DNA from: Enhygromyxa salina
GTDB taxonomy: Bacteria; Myxococcota_A; Polyangia; Nannocystales; Nannocystaceae
Direction of reading: 5' to 3'
Length of the DNA stretch: 60,366 bases
NCBI RefSeq assembly: GCF_002994615.1
Contig: NZ_PVNK01000188.1
Location: 1-60,366, forward strand
Made by a program: the position numbers and the translations under genes. Position 1 is the stretch's first letter; the number at the start of each line of letters is the position of its first letter. Positions 1 through 9,627 of the stretch are shown piece by piece. The notes under the pieces were generated by a model. That model had not been told where the DNA came from, did not search any database, and saw nothing but the letters and a program-made list of their open reading frames with translations.

Positions 1-402
1 CCTTTTAGGGGGCCACGGAGAGGGCTGCGTAGCTCATACCAGCCCACCGAGCGACGAGCGGAGCGAGGAGCGACCGGCCGCCTGCGGCCGTGCGTGGCAA
101 AGTTGCAGACGCTCGGGGGGGTCTAAAGGAGCCCCCTTTTAGGGGGCCACGGAGAGGGCTGCGTAGCTCATACCAGCCCACCGAGCGACGAGCGGAGCGA
201 GGAGCGACCGGCCGCCTGCGGCCGTGCGTGGCAAAGTTGCAGACGCTCGGGGGGGTCTAAAACAGCCCCCTTTTAGGGGGCCACGGAGAGGGCTGCGTAG
301 CTCATACCAGCCCACCGAGCGACGAGCGGAGCGAGGAGCGACCGGCCGCTTGCGGCCGTGCGTGGCAAAGTTGCAGACGTTCGGGGGGGTCTAAAACAGC
401 CC
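1..402. repeat. Three tandem copies of a ~134-bp repeat (family A)
   Basis: Three nearly identical 134-bp units start at 1, 135 and 269. Each contains a GCCCCC-TTTTA-GGGGGC hairpin, a GC-rich centre and a gtctaaa end. The third copy carries a few substitutions. The array ends directly at the stop codon of the small gene that follows. Related copies lie in the opposite orientation at 60194-60366, and fragments occur at 46579 and 52056. No coding function is seen; the hairpin could act as a transcription stop, but that is inference. Confidence 0.93.
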
Positions 403-666
403 CTACAGGCCCTTGCCGGGGCCGAGGGCTTTGCGCTTGTCTTTGTTGAGATAGAAGTACGCGCCCGCAGCAGGTACGCCGACGATCGCGGCGAGGGCGA
501 GGAAGGGGAGCAGCGCCGAGACCAGGAAGGCCGTCACCGCGGTCCCTGCGCCTGTGGCCACTCCAGCGGCCGCGGCCTGACCGTTGCTGGCGTTTTTGGT
601 CTTGGCGTAGGCGTAGGTTCCTCCGCCGACGGCTGTAGCGAGGAGGACGAGTGCTCCGAGTGCCAT
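403..666 (-). CDS. Small two-helix membrane protein
   Basis: An 87-residue protein of unknown function. The ATG at 666 is chosen because the protein from there opens directly with a hydrophobic helix (about residues 2-20), followed by a short polar stretch and a second Ala/Val/Leu-rich hydrophobic region (about 38-72) ending in a basic tail. The frame stays open upstream to 888, but that extension is Arg/Pro/Gly-rich and reads like noncoding sequence. The stop codon abuts the family A tandem array. No family is recognised; a small inner-membrane protein is the most that can be said. Confidence 0.55.
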   Translation of the reverse strand: MALGALVLLATAVGGGTYAYAKTKNASNGQAAAAGVATGAGTAVTAFLVSALLPFLALAAIVGVPAAGAYFYLNKDKRKALGPGKGL

Positions 667-835
667 GGATTCTCCGAGGGGTTGGGCCTGCGAGTATAGG
701 ACAGTTCCGCGGGCGTGCCCGCCGGCAACCCCGGCTCTGGGATGGCATTCCTCGCTCCAGACCCATCGTGACCCCCCGGATGGGCAGTCTTCGCGAGTTT
801 CGGGCTCCGCGCCGGGCTTGTGGCACGAGGCCTGG

Positions 836-1005
836 ATCAAGCGCTGCGCGCTCGACTCAGGCCTTCTAATCTTCAAGGAGCCTTTCAAAAAGGCCCCTCG
901 CTGCGGCGGAAAAGCCCCCTTCGCTCACTCCAAAGGGTCGCCTTGCGGCTCGTACTAGCCCTAAATCATTCAGCTTTTTAAATTCAGCGCTTGATTTAGG
1001 ACTAG
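836..1005. repeat. Dispersed palindromic repeat, family C copy 1
   Basis: The element begins with ATCAAGCGCTG and carries the reverse complement CAGCGCTTGAT at 985-995, then runs on to a CTAG at 1002-1005. Its core (about 882-973) matches the copy at 5346-5439 closely. It occupies most of the 371-bp gap between the divergent genes at 666 and 1038; the remaining part (667-835) shows nothing I can assign. It is probably a non-autonomous element or a REP-like sequence. Confidence 0.75.
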
Positions 1006-1037
1006 ACGTCGGCGCGGCTGAGACAGATACTCGCCCC

Positions 1038-3074
1038 GTGGCGGACACCCCCACTGGCGAGTCGAAGGCCCCCCAAGCGAGCGGCGAGCGCCCGAGCTCT
1101 GACCGTGGCCGGCGGCGTGGTCGCAAGGGCAAGGGCAAGGGCAAGGGCGGCGGCGGTGAGCGGCGCGAGGGCAAGGATTCTCGGGGCCGCGAGGGTCGTG
1201 GCCGCGAGGGTCGCGGCCGCCGGGACAATCGTGGCCGCGATGACCGAGGTCGGCGAGACCGCAGCAGCGAGCAGCCGCTGACCGCCGGCTTGTTCGCAGG
1301 CGTCGCCGACCGCGAGATGCCCTGTCGGATCGCCGGCTGTACCAAGACCTGGACCTGGTACGGCACCCAGCAGATCCGCTCGCTCGGCAAGCCCGAGCCC
1401 AAGCGGATGTGCTCCGAGCACCTCGCACAGTTCGAGGGCATCGAAGATCGCGCGATGCCCTGCCGCAACAGCTGGTGCGCCAACACCTGGACGTGGAGTC
1501 GCGGCGCCCAGCTCTACCAGCGCGAGCGCCAGGAAAAGCTCAAGCCGCCGCACCGTCTGTGCGAGCAGTGCTTCGAGGAAGACAAGACCACCGAGGACGT
1601 CCAGATCAAGTGCAAGATCCCCGAGTGTCGCAACTCGTGGACCTGGCCACGTCAGGCTCAGCTGCGTCATCGGGCCTGGGTCCGTCGTCAGCAAGCCAAG
1701 ATCGAGGCCGAAGAGGCCGAGGAGCAGCGCGAGCGCGAGGCCGCCAGCGCGGCGAGCTCTGTCGAGGCGGATGGCGCGGCGGGTCCCGTCGTGGCGGACC
1801 CTGCCGCCGTGGCGGCGCCAACGGTCGAAGCGGCGCCGGACCAGGCGGACGCGAGCGCGGCCGAGTCGTCGAGCGCGGCCGAGTCGTCGAGCGCGGCCGA
1901 GTCGTCGAGCGCGGCCGAGTCGTCGAGCGCGGCCGAGTCGTCGAGCGCGGCCGAGCCGTCGAGCGCGGCCGAGGCGTCGAGCGCGGCCGAGTCGTCGAGC
2001 GCGGCCGAGTCGTCGAGCACCGCCGAGGCCGACGCGAGCGCGGCCGAGTCGTCGAGCACCGCCGAGTCGTCGAGCGCGGCCGAGTCGTCGAGCGCGGCCG
2101 AGTCGTCGAGCGCGGCCGAGGCGTCGAGCGCGGCCGAGGCGTCGAGCACCGCCGAAGCTCAGGCCGAGTCGTCGAGCGCGGGTCAGGCGAGCGTCGCGGC
2201 GCCGACCGACGGCGGCCAAGCCAAGACCCCAGGCAAGAAGCGCAGGCGCAAGCGCAGGCGCAGGCGCAAGATCCACGAGGGTCCGCCCGAGAAGCTGTGC
2301 GAGCGCTGCTTCGAGCGCATGGGCCACCTCGAGCCGATCCACATCCCCTGCAAGGTTCACGGCTGCACCAACACCTGGGCGTGGGAGCGCGAAGGCCAGC
2401 TGCGCGCGTGGGCGGCCCTCGACGGCCGCGACGAGGTCACCGAGCTCCCGCAGCCGCCGCGACGGATGTGCAACAGCTGCTTCGAGTTCGTCCGCGGCCG
2501 TGGCGATCGCGAGGTCACCTGCGGCCGTCCGGACTGCGAGAAGACCTGGACCTACAAGACGGGCTCGCAGCTGCAGGACTTCCTCGCCGGGCGCACCCGA
2601 GATCCGATCCGTCTGTGCGAGGAGTGCTCGCGCAGCCAGTTCGTCATCCGCTCGTCCCAGGGCGTGCAGATGCCCGCGGGCGCCGAGGTCATGCCCTGCC
2701 AGGTCTCGGGCTGCAGCGGCTCGTGGGTGTACGTGCCCGGGATGAAGCTCAGCTCCGCCGATCCCGACGCCGCCGAGCCCCCGGTCGATCGCATGTGCGA
2801 CGACTGCCGCGGACAGCGAGGCGCCCCTGCGCGGGATCCCAGGCATGTCCAAGCCAGCGCGAGCGAGGCCGCAAGCGAAGCGCCAGCGCCGAGCGGCGAC
2901 GGGGCGAGCGGCGACGGGGCGAGCGGCGACGGGGCGAGCGGCGACGACGGGGCCAGCGAGATCGGAGCCGACGATCCGCCAGCGGCGGAGCCCGCAGTCG
3001 ATGCGGCAGCCGGCGGCGAGGCACCAGCGGTCAGCGACGCGCCCGAGCCCAGCGAAGACCCGACGCCCAGTTGA
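1038..3074 (+). CDS. Protein with six zinc-ribbon-like units interrupted by an Ala-Glu-Ser repeat
   Basis: A 678-residue protein with a GTG start at 1038. The first ~85 residues are Arg/Gly/Lys-rich. Six similar units follow, each with C-x4-C-x2-(T/S)W-x-(W/Y) and then a C-x2-C knuckle 20-40 residues later; examples are C96/C101 with C125-x2-H128, and C142/C147 with C175/C178. In unit 3 (C192/C197) the two halves are separated by ~230 residues holding a low-complexity Ala-Glu-Ser stretch (about 271-385) and a Lys/Arg run. The C-terminal ~90 residues are acidic, low complexity and contain short GASGD repeats. The units probably bind zinc and perhaps nucleic acid; that is inference. The family is not one I can name. 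A terminator hairpin lies 134 bp downstream. Confidence 0.8.
   Translation: MADTPTGESKAPQASGERPSSDRGRRRGRKGKGKGKGGGGERREGKDSRGREGRGREGRGRRDNRGRDDRGRRDRSSEQPLTAGLFAGVADREMPCRIAGCTKTWTWYGTQQIRSLGKPEPKRMCSEHLAQFEGIEDRAMPCRNSWCANTWTWSRGAQLYQRERQEKLKPPHRLCEQCFEEDKTTEDVQIKCKIPECRNSWTWPRQAQLRHRAWVRRQQAKIEAEEAEEQREREAASAASSVEADGAAGPVVADPAAVAAPTVEAAPDQADASAAESSSAAESSSAAESSSAAESSSAAESSSAAEPSSAAEASSAAESSSAAESSSTAEADASAAESSSTAESSSAAESSSAAESSSAAEASSAAEASSTAEAQAESSSAGQASVAAPTDGGQAKTPGKKRRRKRRRRRKIHEGPPEKLCERCFERMGHLEPIHIPCKVHGCTNTWAWEREGQLRAWAALDGRDEVTELPQPPRRMCNSCFEFVRGRGDREVTCGRPDCEKTWTYKTGSQLQDFLAGRTRDPIRLCEECSRSQFVIRSSQGVQMPAGAEVMPCQVSGCSGSWVYVPGMKLSSADPDAAEPPVDRMCDDCRGQRGAPARDPRHVQASASEAASEAPAPSGDGASGDGASGDGASGDDGASEIGADDPPAAEPAVDAAAGGEAPAVSDAPEPSEDPTPS
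1853..2155 (+). repeat. 18-bp coding tandem repeat (VNTR)
   Basis: About 15 copies of an 18-bp unit (gagcgcggccgagtcgtc and variants) encode a repeating Ser-Ala-Ala-Glu-Ser-Ser hexapeptide. Variation is limited to single substitutions (tcg to gcg or ccg, and gcg to acc) and one short interruption. The array is in frame, so copy-number change would alter the length of the linker inside the third zinc-ribbon-like unit without breaking the gene. Confidence 0.9.
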
Positions 3075-3207
3075 CCGTCGTCAGCGGAGGTGTGAGGCTG
3101 TCGCCGCGCACGCTCCCCTCTTCCCGCGCGACCGCTGCTCGCTCTCTCGGTCTCCCACTCTCCCGCTCCTTCTCTGCGAACGCTCCCACGCTCGCGTGCG
3201 CGTCCAC

Positions 3208-3244
3208 GGACCGGTCTTCTCCGAAGGTCGGTCCGCGGTCTTTT
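3208..3244. terminator. Intrinsic terminator between convergent genes
   Basis: GGACCGGTCTTC and GAAGGTCGGTCC form a 12-bp stem (two G-U pairs) around a TCC loop at 3208-3234, followed by a TTTT run at 3241-3244. It sits between the converging zinc-ribbon protein gene and the membrane protein gene, and reads best as a terminator for the plus-strand gene. Confidence 0.6.
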
Positions 3245-3255
3245 AACGCGACCAC

Positions 3256-3996
3256 CTAAGGGCGCTCGAGCGATCGCCGGCGAGTGAGCATGACCGCCAT
3301 CGCCACGCCCGCCGCGAGCATGACCTCGATCGCCCACCCGAGCCGCACGCCGATCAGGAGCTGGAGCCGAATCCACCCGCACACGGCGACGAGCACGGTC
3401 GCGCCCCAGCGCACCAACCACCGCTGGGTCGGACCCGAGCGCGCGGCCTGGCCGTCCTCGTCGACCCCGCCGCCGGCCGCGGCCTCGCGCGCGTGGTGGA
3501 CCGTGAAGTAGCCCCCGCTCACGAGCGCGAAGCCCAGCAGCGCGAGCGGCATCATCCCCTGCCCACGCGACGCGAGCATGAAGCCCACGAGCAGCAGCTG
3601 CGCGTGGAGAAAGCTCAAGTTGACGACCAGCAGGCGCTCGCCCACGCGCGGCACGACCCGAGGCCCGAGGGCCGCGAGCGCCAGCACGATCGCGCCGAAG
3701 CAAAACGGCGACCCGAAGCCGATCAGCATGATCAGGCCCTCGAGCGGGCTGCGGAGGAACGAGGCGTAGAGCAGCTGCGCGAAGCTGAAGCCCTCGGGGT
3801 GCAGGGGCAAGGCGATCGCGGCGGTCAGGACCAGGGCCGGGACGGCGAGCGTGACCGGCAGCGCGGTGGCCGGTTTGCGGACCGCCTCCGCGAGCTCGTC
3901 CTCGAGCTCGTCGGCCATCGCATCTGCGTCCGCGACGGCGTCGCGCTCGTCGTCGCCGCTGAGGTCCTCGTCATACCCATTGTCGTCGCCGGCCAT
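3256..3996 (-). CDS. Multi-spanning membrane protein of unknown function
   Basis: A 246-residue protein with an ATG start at 3996. The first ~40 residues are acidic (many Asp/Glu). Five or six hydrophobic segments follow at about 45-62, 85-108, 120-140, 147-162, 192-210 and 215-235. A polar linker at about 163-190 separates the last two. No catalytic motif is visible. It converges with the zinc-ribbon-like gene across a terminator hairpin. Nothing links it to a pathway. Confidence 0.65.
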   Translation of the reverse strand: MAGDDNGYDEDLSGDDERDAVADADAMADELEDELAEAVRKPATALPVTLAVPALVLTAAIALPLHPEGFSFAQLLYASFLRSPLEGLIMLIGFGSPFCFGAIVLALAALGPRVVPRVGERLLVVNLSFLHAQLLLVGFMLASRGQGMMPLALLGFALVSGGYFTVHHAREAAAGGGVDEDGQAARSGPTQRWLVRWGATVLVAVCGWIRLQLLIGVRLGWAIEVMLAAGVAMAVMLTRRRSLERP

Positions 3997-4148
3997 GACC
4001 TCACGATACCCCGGGCGCGGGTCCCCGCGGGCGTCGAAGGCCGGCGCCGCCAGGCGCTGGGCCCCCGACGGCTCGGGCGACCGGAGTCAGCTCACTCGTC
4101 GGCGGACCTGGATCGGCGCTCGGGCGGGTCGGTCGCCGGTTCTGATGT

Positions 4149-5327
<1,179 letters not shown>

Positions 5328-5330
5328 TCG

Positions 5331-5469
5331 CTAGTCTTCGAGGGGCCTTTCAAACAGGCCCCTCGCTGCGGCGGCAAGGCCCCCTCCGCTCACCCCGAAC
5401 GCTCGCCTTGCGGCTCGTGCGAGCCCTAAATCATTCAGCGCTTGAATTCAGCGCTTGATCTAGACCTAG
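5331..5469. repeat. Dispersed repeat, family C copy 2
   Basis: It shares a ~90-bp core with the copy at 836-1005 (cctttcaaa, aggcccctcgctgcggcgg, tcgccttgcggctcgt, ccctaaatcattcagc) and ends in a doubled cagcgcttga motif followed by CTAG at 5466-5469. It fills the space between the convergent acyl-CoA dehydrogenase and IF-2 genes. The terminal CTAG supplies the TAG stop codon of the IF-2 gene, and another CTAG lies at its left edge (5331-5334). Confidence 0.75.
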
Positions 5470-7736
5470 AGGCTGGGGGGGATGGCCTCGAGCTCGAAGG
5501 CCTGGAGCACGTCGCCCTCGCGGATGTCGCCGTGCTCGGCCAGCAAGATCCCGCACTCCTGGTCGGTGCCGACCTCTTTGACGTCGCGGTCGACGATCCG
5601 CAGTGAGGCGAGCTTGGTCGAGGCCACGAGCTCGCCCTCGCGCAGGACCCGGATCCCGGCGTTACGCGAGATCTTGCCGTCGAGCACCCGGCAGCCGCAG
5701 ACGTGGCCGGACGAGGTCGGGAACAGCTTGCGGACCTCGGCCTTGCCGAGCGGGTGCTCGACGTAGCTGGGCTCGAGCTGGTCGATCATCAAGGCCTCGA
5801 GCTGATCTCCGAGCTCGTAGATGACCTTGGCGCAGCGGATCGGGATGGCGTCGGCGTCGGCGAGCCCGGTGACCTTGGCCCCGGCCTTGACCCCAAACCC
5901 GAGGATCGCCGGGACCACGTTGTGGCCGGCCTGGCGCGCGGTCGTGGCCAGCTTGATGTCGCCCTCGGTGATCTCGCCCACGCCCGTCGAGATGATCTTG
6001 GTGTGGACCTTCTCGCTGCGGATCTCGGCGATGACCTGCTCGACGGCCTCGAGCGAGCCCTGGACGTCGGCGCGCAGGACCAGGGCCATGGTCGGGAGCT
6101 CGGCCCGGCGCTCGGCGGCGAGGCGGTCGGCGAAGCTCGGGGCGCCCGAGCGCGCGCCCTCGCGGCGGCGTCGCTGCTCGCGGCGGTGGGTCACGAGCTG
6201 CTTGGCCGCCTTGTCGTCCTCGACGGCGTTGAACGCGATGCCGACGGGCGGCGGGTCGTCGAGGCCGGAGATCTCGACGACCGTCGAGGGCCCGGTCGAC
6301 TGGACCGTGGTCATGGCCTTTTTGGGTTTCTTGGCCTTGGCCTTGGCCTTGGCCTTGGCCTTGCTCTTCTTTTTGGGCTTGTCGGCGGCCGCGTCGGGCT
6401 CGTCGTCGCCGACGTCGCCGAGCGGCATCAGGGCGCTGACCCGTCCGCTCGACTCACCGGCCACGATCACGTCGCCGCGGCTGAGGGTGCCGCCTTGCAC
6501 GAGCAGGGTCGAGATCACGCCGCGGCCGCGATCGATGCGGGACTCGAGCACGAGCCCGGTCGCGCGGCCTTCGGCGCTCGCCCGGAGCTCGAGCAGCTCG
6601 GCTCGGATCGCGAGCTGGTCGAGGAGCTCGTCGAGGCCGGCCCCGGTCTTGGCCGAGATCTGCACGATCGGCGTCTCGCCCCCGTGGGTCTCGGACAGGA
6701 CGCCGTGCTCCATCAGCTGCCGCTCGACCTTGGCGACGTCGGCGGCGGGGAGATCGCACTTGTTGACCGCGACGAGGATCGGGACCTCGGCGGCGAGGGC
6801 GTGGCGCAGGGCCTCGACGGTCGTCGGCATGACCCCGTCGTCGGCCGCGACCACGAGCACCGCGATGTCGGTCAGCTGAGCTCCGCGCTCGCGCATGGCC
6901 GTGAACGCGGCGTGGCCGGGGGTGTCGACGAAGACCACGGGCCCGGCCGAAGTCCGAACCCGGTAGGCGCCGACGTGCTGGGTGATGCCGCCGGCCTCAC
7001 CCGCGGCGACCTCGGCTCCGCGGAGGCGATCGAGGAGCGTGGTCTTGCCGTGGTCGACGTGGCCCATGACCGCGATGACCGGAGCGCGCAGCTCCCCGAC
7101 CTCGGCCTCGCCGTCCTCGGCGTCGAGGAGCTCGGCCTCGTCGAAGGACACGTCCTCGACCCGATAGCCGAACTCGGCCGCGACCAGCTCGGCGGTCTCG
7201 ACGTCGATCGTCGCGTTGACGGTCGCGTTGCGGATGCCCATGCCCCACACGACCCGGATGACCTTGGGCGCCTTGACGCCCATCTGCTTGGCCAGCTCCC
7301 CGATCGAGATCGCCTCGTCGACGCGCACGCGCTTCTTCTCGGCGCTCATCTCGGCCGTGCCCGCGCTCGAGGGCTTGCCCCTTCGCGCGGCGCGGCGTCC
7401 GGGCATCCGCCGCGACGAGCGAACCTCGCGGGCCTTGCGGGCGCTGGCCCGGCCCTTGGGCTGCTCGTCGGCGGGCGCGATCTTGACCTCTCGTTTGCGC
7501 CCGCTCCCGCGCCCGCCACCCTTGGCCGGGGTCCGCTTGGACTTGGCCTTGGCCTTGGCCTTGGATGAGGACTTGAGATCGATGACGCCGAGGATCTTGG
7601 GACCCGCGCTGCGAGCCCCGACGATGACGCCTTCGGCGTCGCGGATCACTCGCTTGTTGCCAGGCGCAGGCTCGGCCTGGTCGGCCTCGGGTGCTGCGTC
7701 GGCGGGCTTTGGCTTGTCGTTCGAGCCGGAAGACAT
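5466..7736 (-). CDS. infB: Translation initiation factor IF-2 (orphan locus, Lys-rich insertion)
   Basis: The GTPase that brings initiator tRNA to the ribosome; 756 residues from the ATG at 7736 (the frame is open to 7811). The basic N-terminal region is low complexity, followed by an IF2_N-like segment (about 130-200). The GTPase motifs are GHVDHGKTT at ~225, GITQH at ~250, DTPGH at ~271 and NKCD at ~325. The beta-barrel domain II that follows is interrupted at about 439-478 by a Lys/Ala-rich insertion where other IF-2 proteins have a short loop. The C-terminal initiator-tRNA-binding region is intact. The gene is not beside nusA, rbfA or truB, so it could be the only infB relocated or a second paralogue. 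Confidence 0.92.
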   Translation of the reverse strand: MSSGSNDKPKPADAAPEADQAEPAPGNKRVIRDAEGVIVGARSAGPKILGVIDLKSSSKAKAKAKSKRTPAKGGGRGSGRKREVKIAPADEQPKGRASARKAREVRSSRRMPGRRAARRGKPSSAGTAEMSAEKKRVRVDEAISIGELAKQMGVKAPKVIRVVWGMGIRNATVNATIDVETAELVAAEFGYRVEDVSFDEAELLDAEDGEAEVGELRAPVIAVMGHVDHGKTTLLDRLRGAEVAAGEAGGITQHVGAYRVRTSAGPVVFVDTPGHAAFTAMRERGAQLTDIAVLVVAADDGVMPTTVEALRHALAAEVPILVAVNKCDLPAADVAKVERQLMEHGVLSETHGGETPIVQISAKTGAGLDELLDQLAIRAELLELRASAEGRATGLVLESRIDRGRGVISTLLVQGGTLSRGDVIVAGESSGRVSALMPLGDVGDDEPDAAADKPKKKSKAKAKAKAKAKKPKKAMTTVQSTGPSTVVEISGLDDPPPVGIAFNAVEDDKAAKQLVTHRREQRRRREGARSGAPSFADRLAAERRAELPTMALVLRADVQGSLEAVEQVIAEIRSEKVHTKIISTGVGEITEGDIKLATTARQAGHNVVPAILGFGVKAGAKVTGLADADAIPIRCAKVIYELGDQLEALMIDQLEPSYVEHPLGKAEVRKLFPTSSGHVCGCRVLDGKISRNAGIRVLREGELVASTKLASLRIVDRDVKEVGTDQECGILLAEHGDIREGDVLQAFELEAIPPSL

Positions 7737-7976
7737 GGGGAGCGGCGGCTGCCCGAGGCTCGCGCTGGGCGCGACTGGTCGGGGCGTGGATGGAACGCGA
7801 GGCCAGTCCAAAGACAGCTTGGCGCTCGGCCCCTTCGATACGCGACCGACCGGGGTCGCGCAAGGCCGCCGCGGGGAGGGCGGGGCCCAGGACGCGCAGA
7901 AATAGCCTGAGCGCGCCCAAGGTGGCGATCCGGACGCCGCTCACACGCCGCGTCCCCCCCGGCCCTGCGCGAGGGC

Positions 7977-9173
7977 TCAGTCGGCGCCCGTGCGGCCCGG
8001 CTCGGGCAGGGGCGGGACGCTGCGTGTGAGCGGCCGGGGGTCGTAGCGCGTGCGGTTGGTCAGGATCGCCACACCGTAGCGGCGGCCGGGCCAGATGCGG
8101 ACGGCCGGGCGGTAGCCGCCGCCCTTGCCCATGTGGTTGAAGTAGCGCTCGCCGTCGATGACCTGGGTGTGCCAGCCGAGGGCGTAGTCGAGCGGGCGGC
8201 CGCGGAAGTCCTGTTGGACGGTCTGCATCGCCTCGACCGACGCGGGCGAGAGGATCCGCCGGCCCTGCCACTGGCCGTGCTGGAGGTGCGCGCCGAGGAA
8301 TTTGGCGAGGTCGCCCGCGGTCCCGATCAGCCCGCCGTAGGGCGTGCCCTCGACCTCGAAGTACACGGTCGTGACCCAGCGCGGCAGCGGGGGGCCGAAG
8401 ACCTCGGGGTTGGCCACGGATTTGGCGACGGTCGTCCAAAACCCGCCCTTGCGCCCGTGGCCGACGGCCGCGTCGTCGAGCAGCGGCGCCCAGCGAAAGC
8501 CGGTCCGCTCCATGCCGAGGACCGCGAGGATCTCTTCGCGGACGTAGGTCTCGTAGTCGCGCCCGTCGGCCAGCTCGATCATGCGCCCGAGCGCGAGGTA
8601 GCCGAGGTTCGAGTAGCTTTGACCCTGGCCCGGGCGATAGCGGAGCCGCCGGCCGTGCTCGGCGAGCAGCGTGGCGAGCTGGACCTGAAGCCGCGCGCGC
8701 TCGCGGCCCGAGGGCGCGGCCCCGGCCCAGACCGAGGGGTTGCCGAGCCCGCTCGAGTGGCTGAGCAGATCCCGCGCCGTGATCGGCCTGTGGCTGGGCT
8801 CGTCGATCGCGAGCTCGTCACCGAGGAGGTCGCGGATCGGCGCGTCGATGTCGAGCTGGCCGCGCTCGTGCAGCTGCATGATCGCCGTGGCCGTGAACAG
8901 CTTGGTGATCGAGAACCACAAGAAGGCCGTGTCGGCGTGGACGGGCCGACCGTCGGCGAGGGCCGCGACCCCGCCCGCGTCGACCTCGATCGTCGGCGCC
9001 CCGTTCGTGCGGACCGTCGCGACGACGAGCCCCGGCGACTCGCCGCGGCCCTCGCCGACCGTGGCCAGCGCGGCGCTGCGCAGCTCGTCGGGCTGCTTGA
9101 CGCTCGTGTGGGTGCACGCTGCCGTGGTCAGCGCCAACGAGATCGCGCACGCGAGGCGGACTGCGGGGGCCAC
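7977..9173 (-). CDS. Beta-lactamase-fold serine hydrolase lipoprotein
   Basis: A 398-residue protein with a GTG start. The signal peptide ends in a lipobox-like TTAAC (Cys about residue 20), which predicts an outer-surface or periplasmic lipoprotein. Family motifs of the class C beta-lactamase/esterase group are visible: the SxxK motif FSITKLF (nucleophile Ser, base Lys), Y-x-N in SYSNLGY, and an HMGKGGGY motif in the KTG position. This fits a peptidase, esterase or D-aminopeptidase-like hydrolase more than an antibiotic-resistance enzyme, but the substrate cannot be told. It is divergent from the small membrane protein at 9232, with 58 bp between starts. Confidence 0.85.
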   Translation of the reverse strand: MAPAVRLACAISLALTTAACTHTSVKQPDELRSAALATVGEGRGESPGLVVATVRTNGAPTIEVDAGGVAALADGRPVHADTAFLWFSITKLFTATAIMQLHERGQLDIDAPIRDLLGDELAIDEPSHRPITARDLLSHSSGLGNPSVWAGAAPSGRERARLQVQLATLLAEHGRRLRYRPGQGQSYSNLGYLALGRMIELADGRDYETYVREEILAVLGMERTGFRWAPLLDDAAVGHGRKGGFWTTVAKSVANPEVFGPPLPRWVTTVYFEVEGTPYGGLIGTAGDLAKFLGAHLQHGQWQGRRILSPASVEAMQTVQQDFRGRPLDYALGWHTQVIDGERYFNHMGKGGGYRPAVRIWPGRRYGVAILTNRTRYDPRPLTRSVPPLPEPGRTGAD

Positions 9174-9231
9174 CCCTGCGAACTACGCCGAGGTCGCGGC
9201 CGTGTCCAGTTGGACGTAGGATGCCCGCGAC

Positions 9232-9627
9232 GTGGGCGAGACTCTGATCGGACCCGACGAGCTCGAGCTCGCGGTCTCTGGCCTCTCGGGCCTGGTCGGG
9301 ACCTTGTTGCTCCCGGCGATCGGCGCGTGGCTGCGGGTCCTGCTCCAGTGGATCGAGTCGGACCGCTCGGGCCTCGGTCGGCAGCCGCGCTTGTCGGGCC
9401 TCCAGATCGTCCGCGCCGTCGCGACCAGCTTCGCGCTGTTCTTCTTCATCGTCGCCCTCGGTCGGGCCGCGGCCGAGCTGCGCGGGATCCGGGTCGAGGC
9501 CCCGGTGTTCGCGTCGATCATCACGGGCGTCCTGGTTGGGATCGCGTTTTGGGCCATCTACGCGGCCGGGATCTCGGCGCTCAAGTCCGACTACCAGCGC
9601 GCCAAGCAGACCCGACGGATCAAGTAG
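9232..9627 (+). CDS. Small three-helix membrane protein
   Basis: A 131-residue protein with a GTG start. Hydrophobic segments lie at about 15-40, 58-80 and 92-112, separated by a basic loop and followed by a Lys/Arg-rich tail, which suggests a cytoplasmic C-terminus. No family is recognised. It overlaps the converging methyltransferase gene by 8 bp at their 3' ends and diverges from the serine hydrolase lipoprotein gene. Confidence 0.6.
   Translation: MGETLIGPDELELAVSGLSGLVGTLLLPAIGAWLRVLLQWIESDRSGLGRQPRLSGLQIVRAVATSFALFFFIVALGRAAAELRGIRVEAPVFASIITGVLVGIAFWAIYAAGISALKSDYQRAKQTRRIK

Noticed and set aside
361..376. Sigma-54-like TGGC...TTGCA in the family A unit
   Set aside because: The -24/-12 spacing is too short by three bases and no sigma-54 activator is nearby.
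1002..2852. 616-residue minus-strand frame opposite the zinc-ribbon gene
   Set aside because: It is the antisense of the repeat-rich gene; its Arg/Leu-Gly repeats come from the VNTR and no domain is present.
5703..7568. 621-residue plus-strand frame over the IF-2 gene
   Set aside because: Long only because of high GC; the opposite strand encodes a clear IF-2 with GTPase motifs.
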